Shown: positions 1 to 9,904, counted from the first letter of the stretch. The stretch: 48,035 bases of DNA from Chlorobiaceae bacterium (GCA_013334925.1 JAAXWP010000013.1:1-48035), one strand, 5' to 3'. Notes: generated from the letters alone by a model not told the origin. A program made the numbers and translations.

Positions 1-45
1 ATTTTAAATTGTAATTATTGCTTCTATAATATCAATGTCTTAGTT

Positions 46-2970
46 ATGAGATTTTGGGAAAGAAAAATATCTGCCCTTTTTGGTGTGGTAATATTGTTTT
101 TTGTTCTTTTTATTCCGCTTTCATTAGATAATATTGTTGTTCAATTATCGGGCGGAGTAGATTCAAGATCTGTTATCGCTGCTCCATATGTGTTGTGTTA
201 TTCTGACAATGTAAAAGTAATGAAAGAAGAGAATGATAAAATTGGTGTTCAGAAAACTACTGTTGGTCTAGAAAGTGATGCGATTTCATTTTTTAGTATT
301 AAGTACTGGACAGCTCAATCACTTGTTGCTATATTTGGGTGCTTAGTGAGTGTTGGTGGGCTGTTTTTTGCATGGTATCAACATTGGGGTAAAACATTCT
401 TTTTTATTAAGAAAAAACTGAAAAAGTATAGGTCATTTATTAGTGAGGATTTGGGCTGGATAAGTATGCCTGGATTGCCTGGTGGAGTCGAAAATATAAG
501 AGTAGGTCTTAATGATGGTACTTTTGTTCAGCTTCATTTTGTTGAGAGTATTAATATTGTTGATCTTCCGTCAGAGGCTGATAAGTTTCAAAATTCAGCA
601 AGTGATGAACATACTCCGGATGAAATTGTTCAGAGGGCGTTCAATAATGACAGAAGGATGCTTCTGGTGATTGGTGATTCTGGAGCAGGAAAGACTACTT
701 TGCTTCAGTATTACGCATTTTGCGCACTTGACAGAAGAAGATGTCGAAGATTGGGGTTTAATAGACGGCCACAGGTTTTTTATTTTCCGCTTCGTCTTCT
801 TGTGATAACTGAAAATCTTTCAGAGAATCTGGCACGATATGCGAAACAATGTCAACTTGATATAGATGCATTTCTTTTTGATAAATGGCTGCAGAAAAAA
901 TCTTTTGTTTTATTTGACGGACTAGATGAGATTAGTGACCACGAAGCTAGAGAGGCTGCATGTAAGTGGATTGATCGCTCATTGACAACTATGTTGGATG
1001 GGTATTTTGTGGTGACTTCGAGAAGGAGTGGTTATGGAGTTGATAGTTTGAAAAAATATGATATACGATTGATGTCAAGTCATAAGAGAGCTGATGTGCT
1101 TGACTTTTCTGTTGAACAACAAGAGGATTTTTTGCATAGATGGTTTGAGGCTGCTTATTTGCTGGATGATAAAGAAAATAATATTGATATTTCTGCATGG
1201 AAGAAAGCGCAAAAAGAAAAAGCGAAAAATAAGAGCGAACAGATAATTACTGCACTAAAGGATGAGAAAAATAGAGGATTGCGACAGCTGGCGGGCATTC
1301 CTATGATTCTTCAACTTATGGCATTATTATGGAAAAAGAACGGTTTTCTTCCTTCTGGTAGGATAGATTTGTATGGATCTGCATTGGACTACATGCTTCA
1401 GTTACGCGATAAATCAAAAGATATAAAATCCCCGTTAACTGCAGGGCAATCACGATTGGTACTTACCCCAATAGCATGGTGGATGCAGAATGATTTGCAA
1501 AAGGACGAGGCAAGTAAAAAAGATATGATAAATAAAATGGAGCCGGAACTATCAAGCCTTGCAGACCGTCAATTTACTCCTCCAGCAGCAAAAGAATTTT
1601 GTGAAAATCTTGTGAAAAGGGCCGCTCTTTTATCTGAGACTTCTACCAATTATATGTTTAGACATAAGTCATTTAGAGAATATCTCGCAAGTATTGAATG
1701 GATAAAAAGGTGTCGGCGAACTGGTGGATACATTGATATGATCGTCAATGTATTTGGTGAGGATTGGTGGAGTGAACCTTTGAGGTTCTTTTTTGCACAG
1801 AGCGATGCTGAAATATTTGATTTATTTATGGGGAAATTAATAGAAGGTGTTAGAGATCAACCGCTTCCTCCTAAAAAAACGTTGTTGCTCGGATATATTA
1901 TTGATGAGGCTCCTCAAAAGAAAGTGTCCTCACTATGCGAGAAATTATTGGATCCAGATACTACTGAAATATGCCAACGCCTCATTCTTGATTGTTTGTT
2001 TTCTATAGGGCAAGTAGAAGCTTATGATTCTATAAAAATTTTTAAATCTCAGTGCCATAATAAAAATTATGATATTGCTTCTCGTGCAGAAGAGGTTTTG
2101 CTGACACTTGATCCGGAAAATCGTAAAACAGATCATCTTCAATATTCCAATTCTTTGTTGGATCATCCAAAATCTTTTAGAAATATTATTGAAAATCAAG
2201 CGGAGTATATACTTGTTGATGCGGGATCATTCGCTTGTGAATTGACGGGAAAACATGAGTATGTTAAAGGATATTATATGTCAAAGTATTTAGTTACGAA
2301 TAGGAGATATCGTCTATTTATTAACTATCTACATACCGGTATTCATCCGAACATACAAAAGAAGATAGATTTAGATTTCCTTAATTATTCTATAGAGATG
2401 TTGGCTCAAGAGTCGCAAATTAAGGGGCTAATAGATACTATAAAGAAACAAAAAAATCTATCAAATTATTTACAGTCAAGATTTGATGGAGATAGGAAAT
2501 TTGGAGGCGACGAGCATCCTGTTGTCGGAGTTACATGGTTTGGTGCACGTGCTTATTGTTTGTGGTTGTCAATGTTGGAAAGTAATGGTGTTGAAAAAGA
2601 GATATACAGGCTACCAACTGAGATTGAATGGGAATATGCTGCTATGGGAAAATCAGGACGGCGATACCCGTGGGGTGATAAGCCGCCTACTTCACAAAGA
2701 GCAAACTACGGTGATATTTTTGGGACGACTACCCCAGTAGGCAGGTGCCCTGCAGGGGCATCACCAGAAGGTATAAATGATCTCGCAGGAAACGTTTGGG
2801 AATGGATGGACGATTGGTATAAAATTAATGAAAAAAGTGCTAAATCTTTACGTGGTGGTTCATGGCACAGTTCTCCTGAATCACTTCGCTGTGGATCACG
2901 TGACTTTTATCATCCAGTTCTTAGAAGCCCATTTCATGGATTTAGGGTCGTTCGGGGAAATATCCCATGA
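46..2970 (+). CDS. Membrane-anchored NACHT (STAND) NTPase fused to an FGE/C-type-lectin-like domain
   Basis: A 974-aa protein with three parts. Two hydrophobic segments (about residues 10-30 and 88-112) would anchor it in the inner membrane with a short outside loop. A NACHT-type NTPase follows: Walker A GDSGAGKTT at 210-218, Walker B FVLFDGLDEI at 287-296 and a TSRR sensor near 324-327; FREYLASIEW lies near the end of the NTPase/helical part. The C-terminal ~250 residues form a formylglycine-generating-enzyme-like (SUMF1) domain: YRLPTEIEWEYAA, YPWGD, NDLAGNVWEW, RGGSW and GFRVVR. The GGSWHS segment has no cysteine where true FGE has its catalytic pair, so it is probably a binding fold, not an oxidase. 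NACHT proteins of this sort are STAND switches, many in phage defence or biological conflict; that role here is inferred. Base composition is strikingly AT-rich compared with everything after position 3778, suggesting recent transfer. The downstream neighbours are repeats, not partner genes. The start ATG at 46 is the first in frame in the window. Confidence 0.85.
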   Translation: MRFWERKISALFGVVILFFVLFIPLSLDNIVVQLSGGVDSRSVIAAPYVLCYSDNVKVMKEENDKIGVQKTTVGLESDAISFFSIKYWTAQSLVAIFGCLVSVGGLFFAWYQHWGKTFFFIKKKLKKYRSFISEDLGWISMPGLPGGVENIRVGLNDGTFVQLHFVESINIVDLPSEADKFQNSASDEHTPDEIVQRAFNNDRRMLLVIGDSGAGKTTLLQYYAFCALDRRRCRRLGFNRRPQVFYFPLRLLVITENLSENLARYAKQCQLDIDAFLFDKWLQKKSFVLFDGLDEISDHEAREAACKWIDRSLTTMLDGYFVVTSRRSGYGVDSLKKYDIRLMSSHKRADVLDFSVEQQEDFLHRWFEAAYLLDDKENNIDISAWKKAQKEKAKNKSEQIITALKDEKNRGLRQLAGIPMILQLMALLWKKNGFLPSGRIDLYGSALDYMLQLRDKSKDIKSPLTAGQSRLVLTPIAWWMQNDLQKDEASKKDMINKMEPELSSLADRQFTPPAAKEFCENLVKRAALLSETSTNYMFRHKSFREYLASIEWIKRCRRTGGYIDMIVNVFGEDWWSEPLRFFFAQSDAEIFDLFMGKLIEGVRDQPLPPKKTLLLGYIIDEAPQKKVSSLCEKLLDPDTTEICQRLILDCLFSIGQVEAYDSIKIFKSQCHNKNYDIASRAEEVLLTLDPENRKTDHLQYSNSLLDHPKSFRNIIENQAEYILVDAGSFACELTGKHEYVKGYYMSKYLVTNRRYRLFINYLHTGIHPNIQKKIDLDFLNYSIEMLAQESQIKGLIDTIKKQKNLSNYLQSRFDGDRKFGGDEHPVVGVTWFGARAYCLWLSMLESNGVEKEIYRLPTEIEWEYAAMGKSGRRYPWGDKPPTSQRANYGDIFGTTTPVGRCPAGASPEGINDLAGNVWEWMDDWYKINEKSAKSLRGGSWHSSPESLRCGSRDFYHPVLRSPFHGFRVVRGNIP
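2848..2970 (+). other. Candidate diversity-generating variable region at the 3' end of the NACHT-FGE gene
   Basis: The last ~40 codons follow the scaffold R-G-G-S-W-x-x-x-P-x-x-x-R-x-x-x-R-x(4)-P-x-x-R-x(4)-G-F-R, the C-terminal layout of FGE-fold variable proteins targeted by diversity-generating retroelements. The x positions carry H, S, S, E, S, D, F, Y, H, V, L, S, F and H, while the scaffold residues are intact. Ordinary FGE-fold homologues share this scaffold. I see no reverse transcriptase and no template repeat in the window, so this is only a candidate. Confidence 0.3.
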
Positions 2971-2981
2971 TGGATAAAATA

Positions 2982-3644
2982 GGGGATGTTCACAACAAAC
3001 ACAACTTCAGTTCAGAATAGCATGGATGATGAGCCGGTGGCAGGGTAGGATGATGTTGGTTGCGGGAATGAAGTGATGTGAGGAACGCCGGGTTGAAACC
3101 CGGTGGAAGCCGTTGAGGCGGTTGGGCTGAAGCCCGGATTAATATGGTTGCATTGACCCCCCGGCTGAAGCCGGGGGCAATTGAAAAAGAAACAAGGGGA
3201 CGTTAACAACAAATACAACTTCAGCACAGAAATGCGCTGTGATGAGCCAGTGGCAGGGGAGGATGATGTTGGTAGCGGGAATAAAGTGATGTGAGGAGTG
3301 CCGGGTTGAAACCCGGTGGAAGCCGTTGAGGCGGTTGGGCTGAAGCCCGGATTAATATGGTTGCATTGACCCCCCGGCTGAAGCCGGGGGCAATTGAAAA
3401 AGAAACAAGGGGACATTCACAACAAACTCAACTTCAGCTCAGAAGAGCACGGTTGATGAGTCGGTGATAGGGGAGGATGATGTTGGTTGCAGGTATGAAG
3501 TGATGTGAAGAGTGCCGGGTTGAAGCCCGGTGGCAGCCGTTGAGGATGTTGGGCTAAAGCCCGGATTATTATGGTTGCATTGACCCCCGGGCTGAAGCCC
3601 AGGGCAATTGAAAAACATGATTTGCTTACGGGAGAGAAAAAATA
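2982..3644. repeat. Three tandem ~214-bp hairpin-rich repeat units
   Basis: Units begin at 2982, 3196 and 3409, each with a GGGGAYRTT start followed by an ACAACAAAYWCAACTTCAG-like stretch; a fourth start (GGGGACGTTC) appears at 3645 but is not continued. Units 1 and 2 are nearly identical. Unit 3 is diverged and has an unrelated ~20-bp tail. Each unit holds three short stem-loops with the same core: CCGGGTT-GA-AACCCGG, GGGCT-GA-AGCCC and CCCCCGGCT-GA-AGCCGGGGG. The open frames seen on the minus strand here are simply the repeat translated and are not believable genes. The ~800 bp between the NACHT gene and the tRNA hold nothing else that I recognise. Confidence 0.9.
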
Positions 3645-3741
3645 GGGGACGTTCTACAGCAAGCGAAATGGCTTCGTGAAGAAGTGCTCGTACTCTGAAC
3701 AAATAGAAAGGCTGATCCGAGAGCGATGCTTACGGGAGGGC

Positions 3742-3776
3742 AAAAAAAAAAGACACGGAACATGCCGTGTCTTTTT
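3742..3776 (-). terminator. Rho-independent terminator of the tRNA-Gln gene
   Basis: On the minus strand, immediately after the tRNA, the sequence forms a stem AGACACGG / CCGTGTCT with an ATGTT-type loop followed by a run of ten T residues. Because of the A-run on the other side it could also work weakly in the plus direction. Confidence 0.85.
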
Positions 3777-3777
3777 G

Positions 3778-3850
3778 CTGAGGAGCCAGGACTCGAACCT
3801 GGAATTGCCTGATCCAGAATCAGGAGCCTTACCAATTTGGCCACTCCTCA
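3778..3850 (-). tRNA. tRNA-Gln (anticodon CTG)
   Basis: Read on the minus strand, the acceptor stem TGAGGAG pairs with CTCCTCA, and the T-arm contains GGTTCGAGTCC. The anticodon stem CCTGA/TCAGG encloses the loop TTCTGGA, giving anticodon CTG (plus-strand 3815-3817). The 3' CCA is not fully encoded. The 3' end points towards the AT-rich NACHT gene, the geometry expected for an integration target. Confidence 0.93.
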
Positions 3851-4147
3851 ATCAAGTGGACTCAATATACGGAAAGTCTGGAAATATCATAGCCTGATTT
3901 TTAAAAAAATTCGACTTTTTTATTCGATCGGGAGTGGTGGCTATGAGACTCTCTCAGGAGTCGGGTTCAGCACCAATGAAGGTGGGCGGTCATTCCTGAC
4001 CGCCGTTCAGTGGCGGGTTGGAAAATCCGCATCTCTTTCAATATGATGCTTATGGATAGCTGGCACGGCTCTTCATTACCCTTTTCTAGGTTATAACGCT
4101 GTTTCGCTTCCGAAACAGTCTCATGATTCGGTTTTGGTCGGGCTGCG
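3851..4147. other. Intergenic region between tRNA-Gln and the efflux operon
   Basis: No gene is supported. Two perfect hairpins are present: GGCGGTCA/TGACCGCC at 3985-4004 and CTGTTTCG/CGAAACAG at 4099-4118. Neither is followed by a T-run on the minus strand, so they are at best weak 3' structures of the efflux operon mRNA. The segment 3880-3920 is A/T-rich and should contain the tRNA promoter (TATATT lies ~18 bp upstream of the tRNA on the minus strand). Confidence 0.5.
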
Positions 4148-5578
4148 TTATTTCCAGCCTCCACCGAGGGCTTTGTACAGGTCGATCAGGTTTGCCAGGC
4201 TCCGCTGATGCACGAGGATCTCGTTCTGCTGCGCTTCATAGAGCGACCGTTCGGCGTCGAGGAGCGCAAAATGGCTGTCGATTCCGTGCGCATACCGGGC
4301 TTTCGTGATCGTTTCGGCCTGTTCGCTTTCCCTTACCAGCGCGCGCTGGGCTTGCAGCTGTTCGGTGTAAGTAGCACGGGCTACGAGGGCGTCGGCAACT
4401 TCACGGAATGCGGTCTGGATCGCTTTTTCGTATTGCGCGAGGGCGATATCCCGGTTGTTTTCAGCAAGCCTGAGGTTGGATCGCAGTCGTCCAGCCTGGA
4501 AGATCGGAAGCGTCACCTTCGGGGCGAAACTCCAGATGCCGCTTGAACCGGCCACGAACAGGTCGGAAAGGCTTGTGCTGGCATATCCGGCCGAACCGGT
4601 GAGGCTGATGCTTGGGAAAAATGCCGCCCGTGCCGCACCGATGTTGGCGTTTTCCGCTTTCAGGGCATACTCCGCCTGCAGGATGTCCGGTCGTTCGAGC
4701 AGGACGACTGCCGGAATGCCTGCAGGGAGCGTTTCCATCACCTGGACCTGGGCAAGTTTTTCCGGTTCGAGAAGCGCAGGATCGATCTCTTTGCCGACCA
4801 GCAGTGTCAGTGCGTTCTTGTCCTGTTCGACCTGGCGCTGGTATTGCGCACGGCTCGCACGGGCGGCTTCGACCAGCATGGAGGACTGTGCAACGTCCAG
4901 ACGCGACTTTGACCCCAGGTCGAAACTGCGCCTGATGAGGTCGTTTGCTTCCTGCCGGGTTCTGAGCGTGTTCTCGGTCAGTTGCAACAATTCGACGTCA
5001 GCCAGGTAAGTCAGGTAGGCGTTCGCGACTTCGGCGACCAGTGCTGTCTGTGCGGCTTTGCGCCCCTCTTCGGTGGCGAGGTACTTGTTCATGGCGCTGC
5101 TGCCGAGGTTTCGCACCCGTCCGAAAAGATCCACTTCGTATGCTGTGGCGCCGATGCCGGCAACATAGGTCGAGGTGGTTTCCGTTTTGCCTGTGCCGCT
5201 CGTGCTTTCGGACAATCGTTGCCGGGTGTAGCTGCCCGTGGCGTCGATCGATGGCAGGAGGTCCGCTCGCTTGATGCGGTAGGTGTTGCGGGCCACCTCG
5301 ATGTTGAGCGTGGCAATGCGCAGGTCACGGTTGTTCGTCAGGGCGGCCTCGATGAGGCGTTGCAGCTTCGGTGACTGGAACATCTCCCGCCATCCGATCT
5401 GAACGGTATTCAGTTGCCTGCCGGTTGCCGGATTTACTGCATATGTGGAGTCCGTGCCGGCCGAGGCTGGCCATTTTGCGCTGACCGGGGGCGTCGGGCG
5501 CTGGTAGTTTGGCGCGAGCGAACAGCCCGTGAGGGTGGTTGCCGCCAGGCAGATCGAAAGCAGCGGTTTACTGTTCAT
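4148..5578 (-). CDS. Outer-membrane efflux lipoprotein (NodT/OprM family)
   Basis: A 476-aa outer-membrane factor, the exit duct of a tripartite RND pump. The N-terminus is a lipoprotein signal with the lipobox LTGC, cysteine at about residue 19, followed by SLAPNYQRP, which is typical of the NodT/OprM/CusC group. Two repeats of the OEP fold are visible, with long Gln/Ala/Glu-rich helices, and the segment [16 protein letters not shown]-x-QAE is a family hallmark between the repeats. The length is normal for the family. It is the last gene of the operon, and its start overlaps the end of the pump gene by 11 bp, which suggests translational coupling. It would form a trimer through the outer membrane that docks on the periplasmic adaptor. 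The substrate cannot be read from the sequence. Confidence 0.93.
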   Translation of the reverse strand: MNSKPLLSICLAATTLTGCSLAPNYQRPTPPVSAKWPASAGTDSTYAVNPATGRQLNTVQIGWREMFQSPKLQRLIEAALTNNRDLRIATLNIEVARNTYRIKRADLLPSIDATGSYTRQRLSESTSGTGKTETTSTYVAGIGATAYEVDLFGRVRNLGSSAMNKYLATEEGRKAAQTALVAEVANAYLTYLADVELLQLTENTLRTRQEANDLIRRSFDLGSKSRLDVAQSSMLVEAARASRAQYQRQVEQDKNALTLLVGKEIDPALLEPEKLAQVQVMETLPAGIPAVVLLERPDILQAEYALKAENANIGAARAAFFPSISLTGSAGYASTSLSDLFVAGSSGIWSFAPKVTLPIFQAGRLRSNLRLAENNRDIALAQYEKAIQTAFREVADALVARATYTEQLQAQRALVRESEQAETITKARYAHGIDSHFALLDAERSLYEAQQNEILVHQRSLANLIDLYKALGGGWK

Positions 5579-8500
5579 CGTTCGAACCTTTTATGTTTTG
5601 GTTTGCTGCCATATCGGTGGCGGGTTTCCGGGTAAACCGCGATTGAACAAGGATGTAGAACAGCGGGACGAAAAAGATCGCCAGCACCGTTCCGGAAAGC
5701 ATGCCGCCCATCACACCGATACCGATGGCGTGCTGGCTTGCCGAACCGGCTCCTGTCGAGAAGGCGAGCGGCGTAACGCCCAGGATGAAGGCCATGGAGG
5801 TCATGACGATGGGGCGAAGCCTCTGGCCGGCAGCGCTCAGTGCGGCATCTTTAAGCGGCATACCGTTGTCGTAGAGGGTTTTGGCGAACTCGACGATGAG
5901 GATGGCGTTTTTTGCCGTGAGGCCGACGGTCGTCAGAAGTCCGACCTTGAAATAGACGTCGTTGGACAGGCCGGCGATGAAGGTCGCCAGCACCGTGCCC
6001 AGAACGCCGAGCGGCACCACCAGCATGACGGCGAGCGGCACGCTCCAGCTTTCATACAGGGCGGCGAGGCACAGGAAAACGAAGAGCAGGGAGATCGAGT
6101 AGAGCAGCATGGTCTGCTGGCCGGCAGCGCGCTCTTCGTAGGAGAGTCCGGTCCATTCGATACCGAACCCTTCGGGCAGTTTTTCCGCCAGTTTTGCCAT
6201 GGTGGCCATGGCGTCGCCGGAGCTGACTCCGGGTGCCGGTGCGCCCTGGATGTTGACCGACGAGATGCCGTTGAACCGTTCGAGCTTTGGCGAACCGAAG
6301 CTCCAGCGTCCGGTCGAGAAGGAGGAGAACGGAACCATGTCGCCTTTCGAGTTCCTGACGTGCCAGATGTCGACATCCGAAGGGTTCATCCGGTACGGAG
6401 CGTCTCCCTGCATGTAGACCTTCTTGATACGTCCCTCGTGCAAAAAGTCATTCACATAGGAGGAGCCCCAGGCGGTTTGCAGCGTGGTGTTGATGTCGGC
6501 TATGGAGACCCCGTATGCGCTGGCCTTTTCATGGTCGACGTCGATCTTGTATTGCGGCACGTCTTCCATTCCGTTGGGACGGACGCCGACCAGCGACGGA
6601 TCTTTCGATGCCATGCCCAGCAACTGGTTGCGCGCGGCCATCAGCGCTTCGTGTCCTTTACCGGTCCGGTCGAGCAGCTGGAGGTCGAAGCCGGAGGCGT
6701 TGCCAAGCTCCATGACGGCCGGCGGGTAAAACGCGAAGATCATGGCGTCTTTCACGCTCGACAGGGCGCCCATCGTCCTGCCGGCGATCGAGGCCACATC
6801 CTGCCCCTTTTTCTTTCGTTCGGCCCAGTCCTTGAGCTGGACGAAGCCCATGGCCGAGTTCTGGCCCTGGCCGGCGAAGCTGAAGCCGGTCACACTGAAG
6901 ACGCTCTCGACGTTCTCTTTCTCATGGTCGATCAGGTAACGTTCCATCGTCTTCACGCTTTCGAGCGTCCGCTCCTTGGTTGCGCCCGAAGGTGTGGAGA
7001 GCTGGACGAACAGGAACCCCTGGTCTTCGTCTGGCAGGAACGAGGTCGGAATGCGCATGAAGACCAGGCCCAGCAGCATCACGACCAGCATGAAGGCCAT
7101 CAGCGAACGGTTGACCTTGCCGGTCATGACCCGTGCGCCGTTCACATATCGTTCGCGGTTACGGTTGAACGCGCGATTGAACCAGACAAAGAAACGGCCG
7201 AGTGGGCCGCTGCCCTGGATGTGGCCGTCTTTGTTCAACGGCTTGAGGAGGCTGGCGCAGAGCGCAGGGGTCAGGATCAGCGCGACGAGAACCGAGAGCA
7301 GCATGGCCGAAACGATGGTGATCGAGAACTGGCGGTAGATCGTTCCGGTCGAGCCTTTGAAGAATGCCATCGGCACGAACACCGCCGACAGAACGAGGGC
7401 GATGCCGACCAGTGCGCTGGAGATCTGCTTCATCGATTTCCTGGTCGCTTCGAGGGGCGAGAGGCGCTCTTCCTCCATGATCCGTTCGACGTTCTCGACC
7501 ACGACGATGGCGTCATCGACCAGAAGACCGATGGCGAGCACCATGGCGAACATGCTGAGGGTGTTGATGGAGAAACCGAAGGCCGACATCACCCCGAAGG
7601 TGCCAAGCAGCACGACGGGAACCGCGATGGTCGGGACCAGCGTGGCGCGGAAGTTCTGGAGAAACAGGAACATGACGAAGAAGACGAGGATCACCGCTTC
7701 GATGAGGGTGTGCACGACGCCTTCGATCGAGGTCTTGACGAACGGCGTCGTGTCGAACGGGTAGACAACCTGAACGCCCGGAGGCAGGAGGGGCTTCAGC
7801 GAAGCCATTTTGGCTTTGACCAGGTTCGCGGTGTTCAGGGCGTTGGCGCCGGTCGCCAGGGTGATGGCCATGCCGGCGGCCGGTTTGCCGTTAAATCGGG
7901 TGGTCATGTCGTAGTTCTGCACGCCGAGTTCGACGCGGGCGACATCCCTCAGGCGGATCTGCGAGCCGTCGGTATTGACTTTCAGGATGATCTGCTCGAA
8001 GTCGCTGACGCTCTTCAGGCGCGACTGCGCCGTGATGGTGGCGTTCAGCTGCTGGCCGGGCACCGAAGGGGTTCCGCCGAGCTGGCCTGCCGAGACGTCC
8101 GCGTTCTGCGCGGTGATGGCCGCCTGTACCTCGGTGGTGGTGAGGTTGAAGCTCGTGAGGCGATGGGGATCGAGCCAGATGCGCATGGAGTAGGGCTGGC
8201 CGAACACCTGGATGTTGCCGACGCCGGGAACGCGGCTGAGCGGATCGAGGAGCTTCGAGTTGATGAAATCGTTCATCGCGTATTCATCGGTGCGGCCGTC
8301 CTCCGAATAGACGCCGACCACCATCAGGAACCCCGTGTCGCCCTTGGTGACCTTGATGCCCTGCTGCTGGACCTGCTGCGGCAGGTTTGACATGACCGTC
8401 TGCAACTTGTTCTGCACCTGCACCTGGGCGATGTCGGGGTTGGCTTCGGGCTCGAAGGTCACCGTGATGGTCACGTTGCCGTTCGAATCGCTGCCAGCGC

Positions 8501-8735
8501 TGAAATACCGGAGATGGTCGATACCGGTGAGCGCCTGTTCGATGACCTGCGTGACGCTGTTTTCTACCGCTTCGGCGGATGCACCGGGGTAGGTGGCGTT
8601 GATGTTGATGGTCGGTGCCGCGATACGCGGGTATTGTTCGACCGGGAGCGTGTTGATGGCGATGATACCTCCCAGCATGATGCAGATGGAGATCACCCAC
8701 GCAAATACTGGCCGCTCGATGAAAAATCCGGACAT
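5568..8735 (-). CDS. RND multidrug efflux transporter, HAE1 family (AcrB/MexB-like)
   Basis: A 1055-aa inner-membrane proton-driven efflux pump. It begins with [17 protein letters not shown], the typical first helix of HAE1 pumps, and has the usual two repeats of one helix, a large periplasmic porter loop and five helices. The proton-relay aspartates sit in [13 protein letters not shown] at residues 407-408, the same numbering as AcrB, and the matching lysine is in [14 protein letters not shown] in the second half. The length matches AcrB (1049). It lies 26 bp downstream of the adaptor gene and overlaps the outer-membrane factor gene. HAE1 pumps export amphipathic drugs, bile salts, solvents or dyes; the actual substrate is unknown. 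A 953-codon open frame on the opposite strand is a shadow. Confidence 0.96.
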   Translation of the reverse strand: MSGFFIERPVFAWVISICIMLGGIIAINTLPVEQYPRIAAPTININATYPGASAEAVENSVTQVIEQALTGIDHLRYFSAGSDSNGNVTITVTFEPEANPDIAQVQVQNKLQTVMSNLPQQVQQQGIKVTKGDTGFLMVVGVYSEDGRTDEYAMNDFINSKLLDPLSRVPGVGNIQVFGQPYSMRIWLDPHRLTSFNLTTTEVQAAITAQNADVSAGQLGGTPSVPGQQLNATITAQSRLKSVSDFEQIILKVNTDGSQIRLRDVARVELGVQNYDMTTRFNGKPAAGMAITLATGANALNTANLVKAKMASLKPLLPPGVQVVYPFDTTPFVKTSIEGVVHTLIEAVILVFFVMFLFLQNFRATLVPTIAVPVVLLGTFGVMSAFGFSINTLSMFAMVLAIGLLVDDAIVVVENVERIMEEERLSPLEATRKSMKQISSALVGIALVLSAVFVPMAFFKGSTGTIYRQFSITIVSAMLLSVLVALILTPALCASLLKPLNKDGHIQGSGPLGRFFVWFNRAFNRNRERYVNGARVMTGKVNRSLMAFMLVVMLLGLVFMRIPTSFLPDEDQGFLFVQLSTPSGATKERTLESVKTMERYLIDHEKENVESVFSVTGFSFAGQGQNSAMGFVQLKDWAERKKKGQDVASIAGRTMGALSSVKDAMIFAFYPPAVMELGNASGFDLQLLDRTGKGHEALMAARNQLLGMASKDPSLVGVRPNGMEDVPQYKIDVDHEKASAYGVSIADINTTLQTAWGSSYVNDFLHEGRIKKVYMQGDAPYRMNPSDVDIWHVRNSKGDMVPFSSFSTGRWSFGSPKLERFNGISSVNIQGAPAPGVSSGDAMATMAKLAEKLPEGFGIEWTGLSYEERAAGQQTMLLYSISLLFVFLCLAALYESWSVPLAVMLVVPLGVLGTVLATFIAGLSNDVYFKVGLLTTVGLTAKNAILIVEFAKTLYDNGMPLKDAALSAAGQRLRPIVMTSMAFILGVTPLAFSTGAGSASQHAIGIGVMGGMLSGTVLAIFFVPLFYILVQSRFTRKPATDMAANQNIKGSNDEQ

Positions 8736-8761
8736 GGGATCGATTCGTTAATGAGATTGAT

Positions 8762-9904
8762 TTACTTAGCCGGAACTGCTGGCTGCACCGCTTCGACGGT
8801 TTTGACCTTCATGCCGGGCTGGATTTTCATGACCCCCTCGTAGACGACCTTTTCGCCCGCTTTGAGCCCGCCCTCTACCAGCCATTTGTCGCCGACAACT
8901 TCTGATACGGTGATGGGGCGCGGGTTTGCCTTGCCGTCCGGTCCGACTACCCAGACGGAAACCGAACCGTCGGCGTTTCTGCTCACCGATTTTTGCGGTA
9001 CGAGCAGCGCGTGGTCGTTCTTCGACTGTTCTATGCGGGCGTGAACGAACATGCCGGGGAGGATCACGTGGTCTGGATTCGGGAAGAGCACGCGCAAGAG
9101 GACCGTTCCGGTGGTCGGGTTCACCGTCACATCCGAGAACTTCAGCGTGCCGGTGCGTCCCGTTGGCTTGCCGTCCACCAGCAGCTGGACCGGTGTGCTT
9201 TCCGTGGCGGAACCGTCAGGGCGTGACTGGCGCAGGCGCATCAGCTCCGCGCTCGACTGTGAAACGTCGACGTACATCTGGTCGAGCTGCTGCACTACCG
9301 CGAGCGGATCGGTCTGGCTGGCGTTGACCAGCGCACCCTCTGTCAGTTTCGACTGGCCTATCCGACCGCTGATCGGGGACATGACCTTCGTGTAGTCGAG
9401 GTTGATCTTTGCGGTGGAGACTTCGGATCTGCCAATGGCGACATCTGCCTTTGCCTGGCCGAGGCTCGCCTTCACATCGTCGTACTCCTGTTTGCTGACA
9501 CCGCCGATCTTGACCAGCTCTTCGTACCTGGCCGCTTTTGCCTGCACGGACCTCAGGTTGGATTCGGCTTTGCCGAGGTTGGCCCTGGCGCTGTTGTAGG
9601 CGGCCTGGTAAGGCGCGGGGTCGATCTGGTAGAGCTGCTGCCCCTGTTTGACGGTGCTTCCTTCGACGAAGAAGCGTTTCGTGATGATACCGCTGACCTG
9701 CGGACGGATTTCGGCCATGCGCACGGCTGAGGTGCGCCCCGGCAGGTCCCTGGTCAGCACGAGCGGCCCGGTTTTCATGGTTACGACGCTGACCTCCGGC
9801 ATTGGGTTCGGACCGGGTTGCCCATTCTTGTCACCTTTCGGCCACAGATACCAGCCGGCAAAGAGGAGTGCGAGGATGGCAACGATGATGTACGACCTTT
9901 TCAT
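8762..9904 (-). CDS. RND efflux periplasmic adaptor (membrane fusion protein, AcrA/MexA-like)
   Basis: A 380-aa periplasmic adaptor linking the pump to the outer-membrane factor. It has one N-terminal hydrophobic helix (about residues 4-20) without a lipobox cysteine, so it is probably anchored by an uncleaved signal. The barrel-sandwich/lipoyl half-motif VRMAEIRPQVSGIITKRFFVEGSTVKQGQQLYQIDPAPYQ is characteristic of the AcrA group. A coiled-coil hairpin follows (about residues 105-165, rich in Ala, Lys and Glu), then the second lipoyl half containing VMSPISGRIG, a beta-barrel domain and a membrane-proximal domain. It begins only 8 bp after the regulator gene and is the second gene of the operon. 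Confidence 0.95.
   Translation of the reverse strand: MKRSYIIVAILALLFAGWYLWPKGDKNGQPGPNPMPEVSVVTMKTGPLVLTRDLPGRTSAVRMAEIRPQVSGIITKRFFVEGSTVKQGQQLYQIDPAPYQAAYNSARANLGKAESNLRSVQAKAARYEELVKIGGVSKQEYDDVKASLGQAKADVAIGRSEVSTAKINLDYTKVMSPISGRIGQSKLTEGALVNASQTDPLAVVQQLDQMYVDVSQSSAELMRLRQSRPDGSATESTPVQLLVDGKPTGRTGTLKFSDVTVNPTTGTVLLRVLFPNPDHVILPGMFVHARIEQSKNDHALLVPQKSVSRNADGSVSVWVVGPDGKANPRPITVSEVVGDKWLVEGGLKAGEKVVYEGVMKIQPGMKVKTVEAVQPAVPAK

Noticed and set aside
2982-3644. A CRISPR array
   Set aside because: Units are ~214 bp long with near-identical whole units and no short repeat-spacer alternation; no cas genes are nearby.
3012-3702. Small minus-strand proteins with repeated phrases (PRLQPGGQCNHINPGFSPT and similar)
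   Set aside because: These are translations of the tandem DNA repeats. The hairpin structure, not the reading frame, is what is conserved between units, and no ribosome sites are seen.
2971-3777. A template repeat or reverse transcriptase directly after the FGE-like tail
   Set aside because: I compared the region with the 3' end of the gene and found no near copy, and there is no open frame with reverse-transcriptase motifs.
5529-8390. A 953-codon plus-strand frame antisense to the RND pump
   Set aside because: The minus-strand product is a full AcrB-like pump with correct catalytic residues; the antisense product is a low-complexity His/Asp/Arg-rich string.
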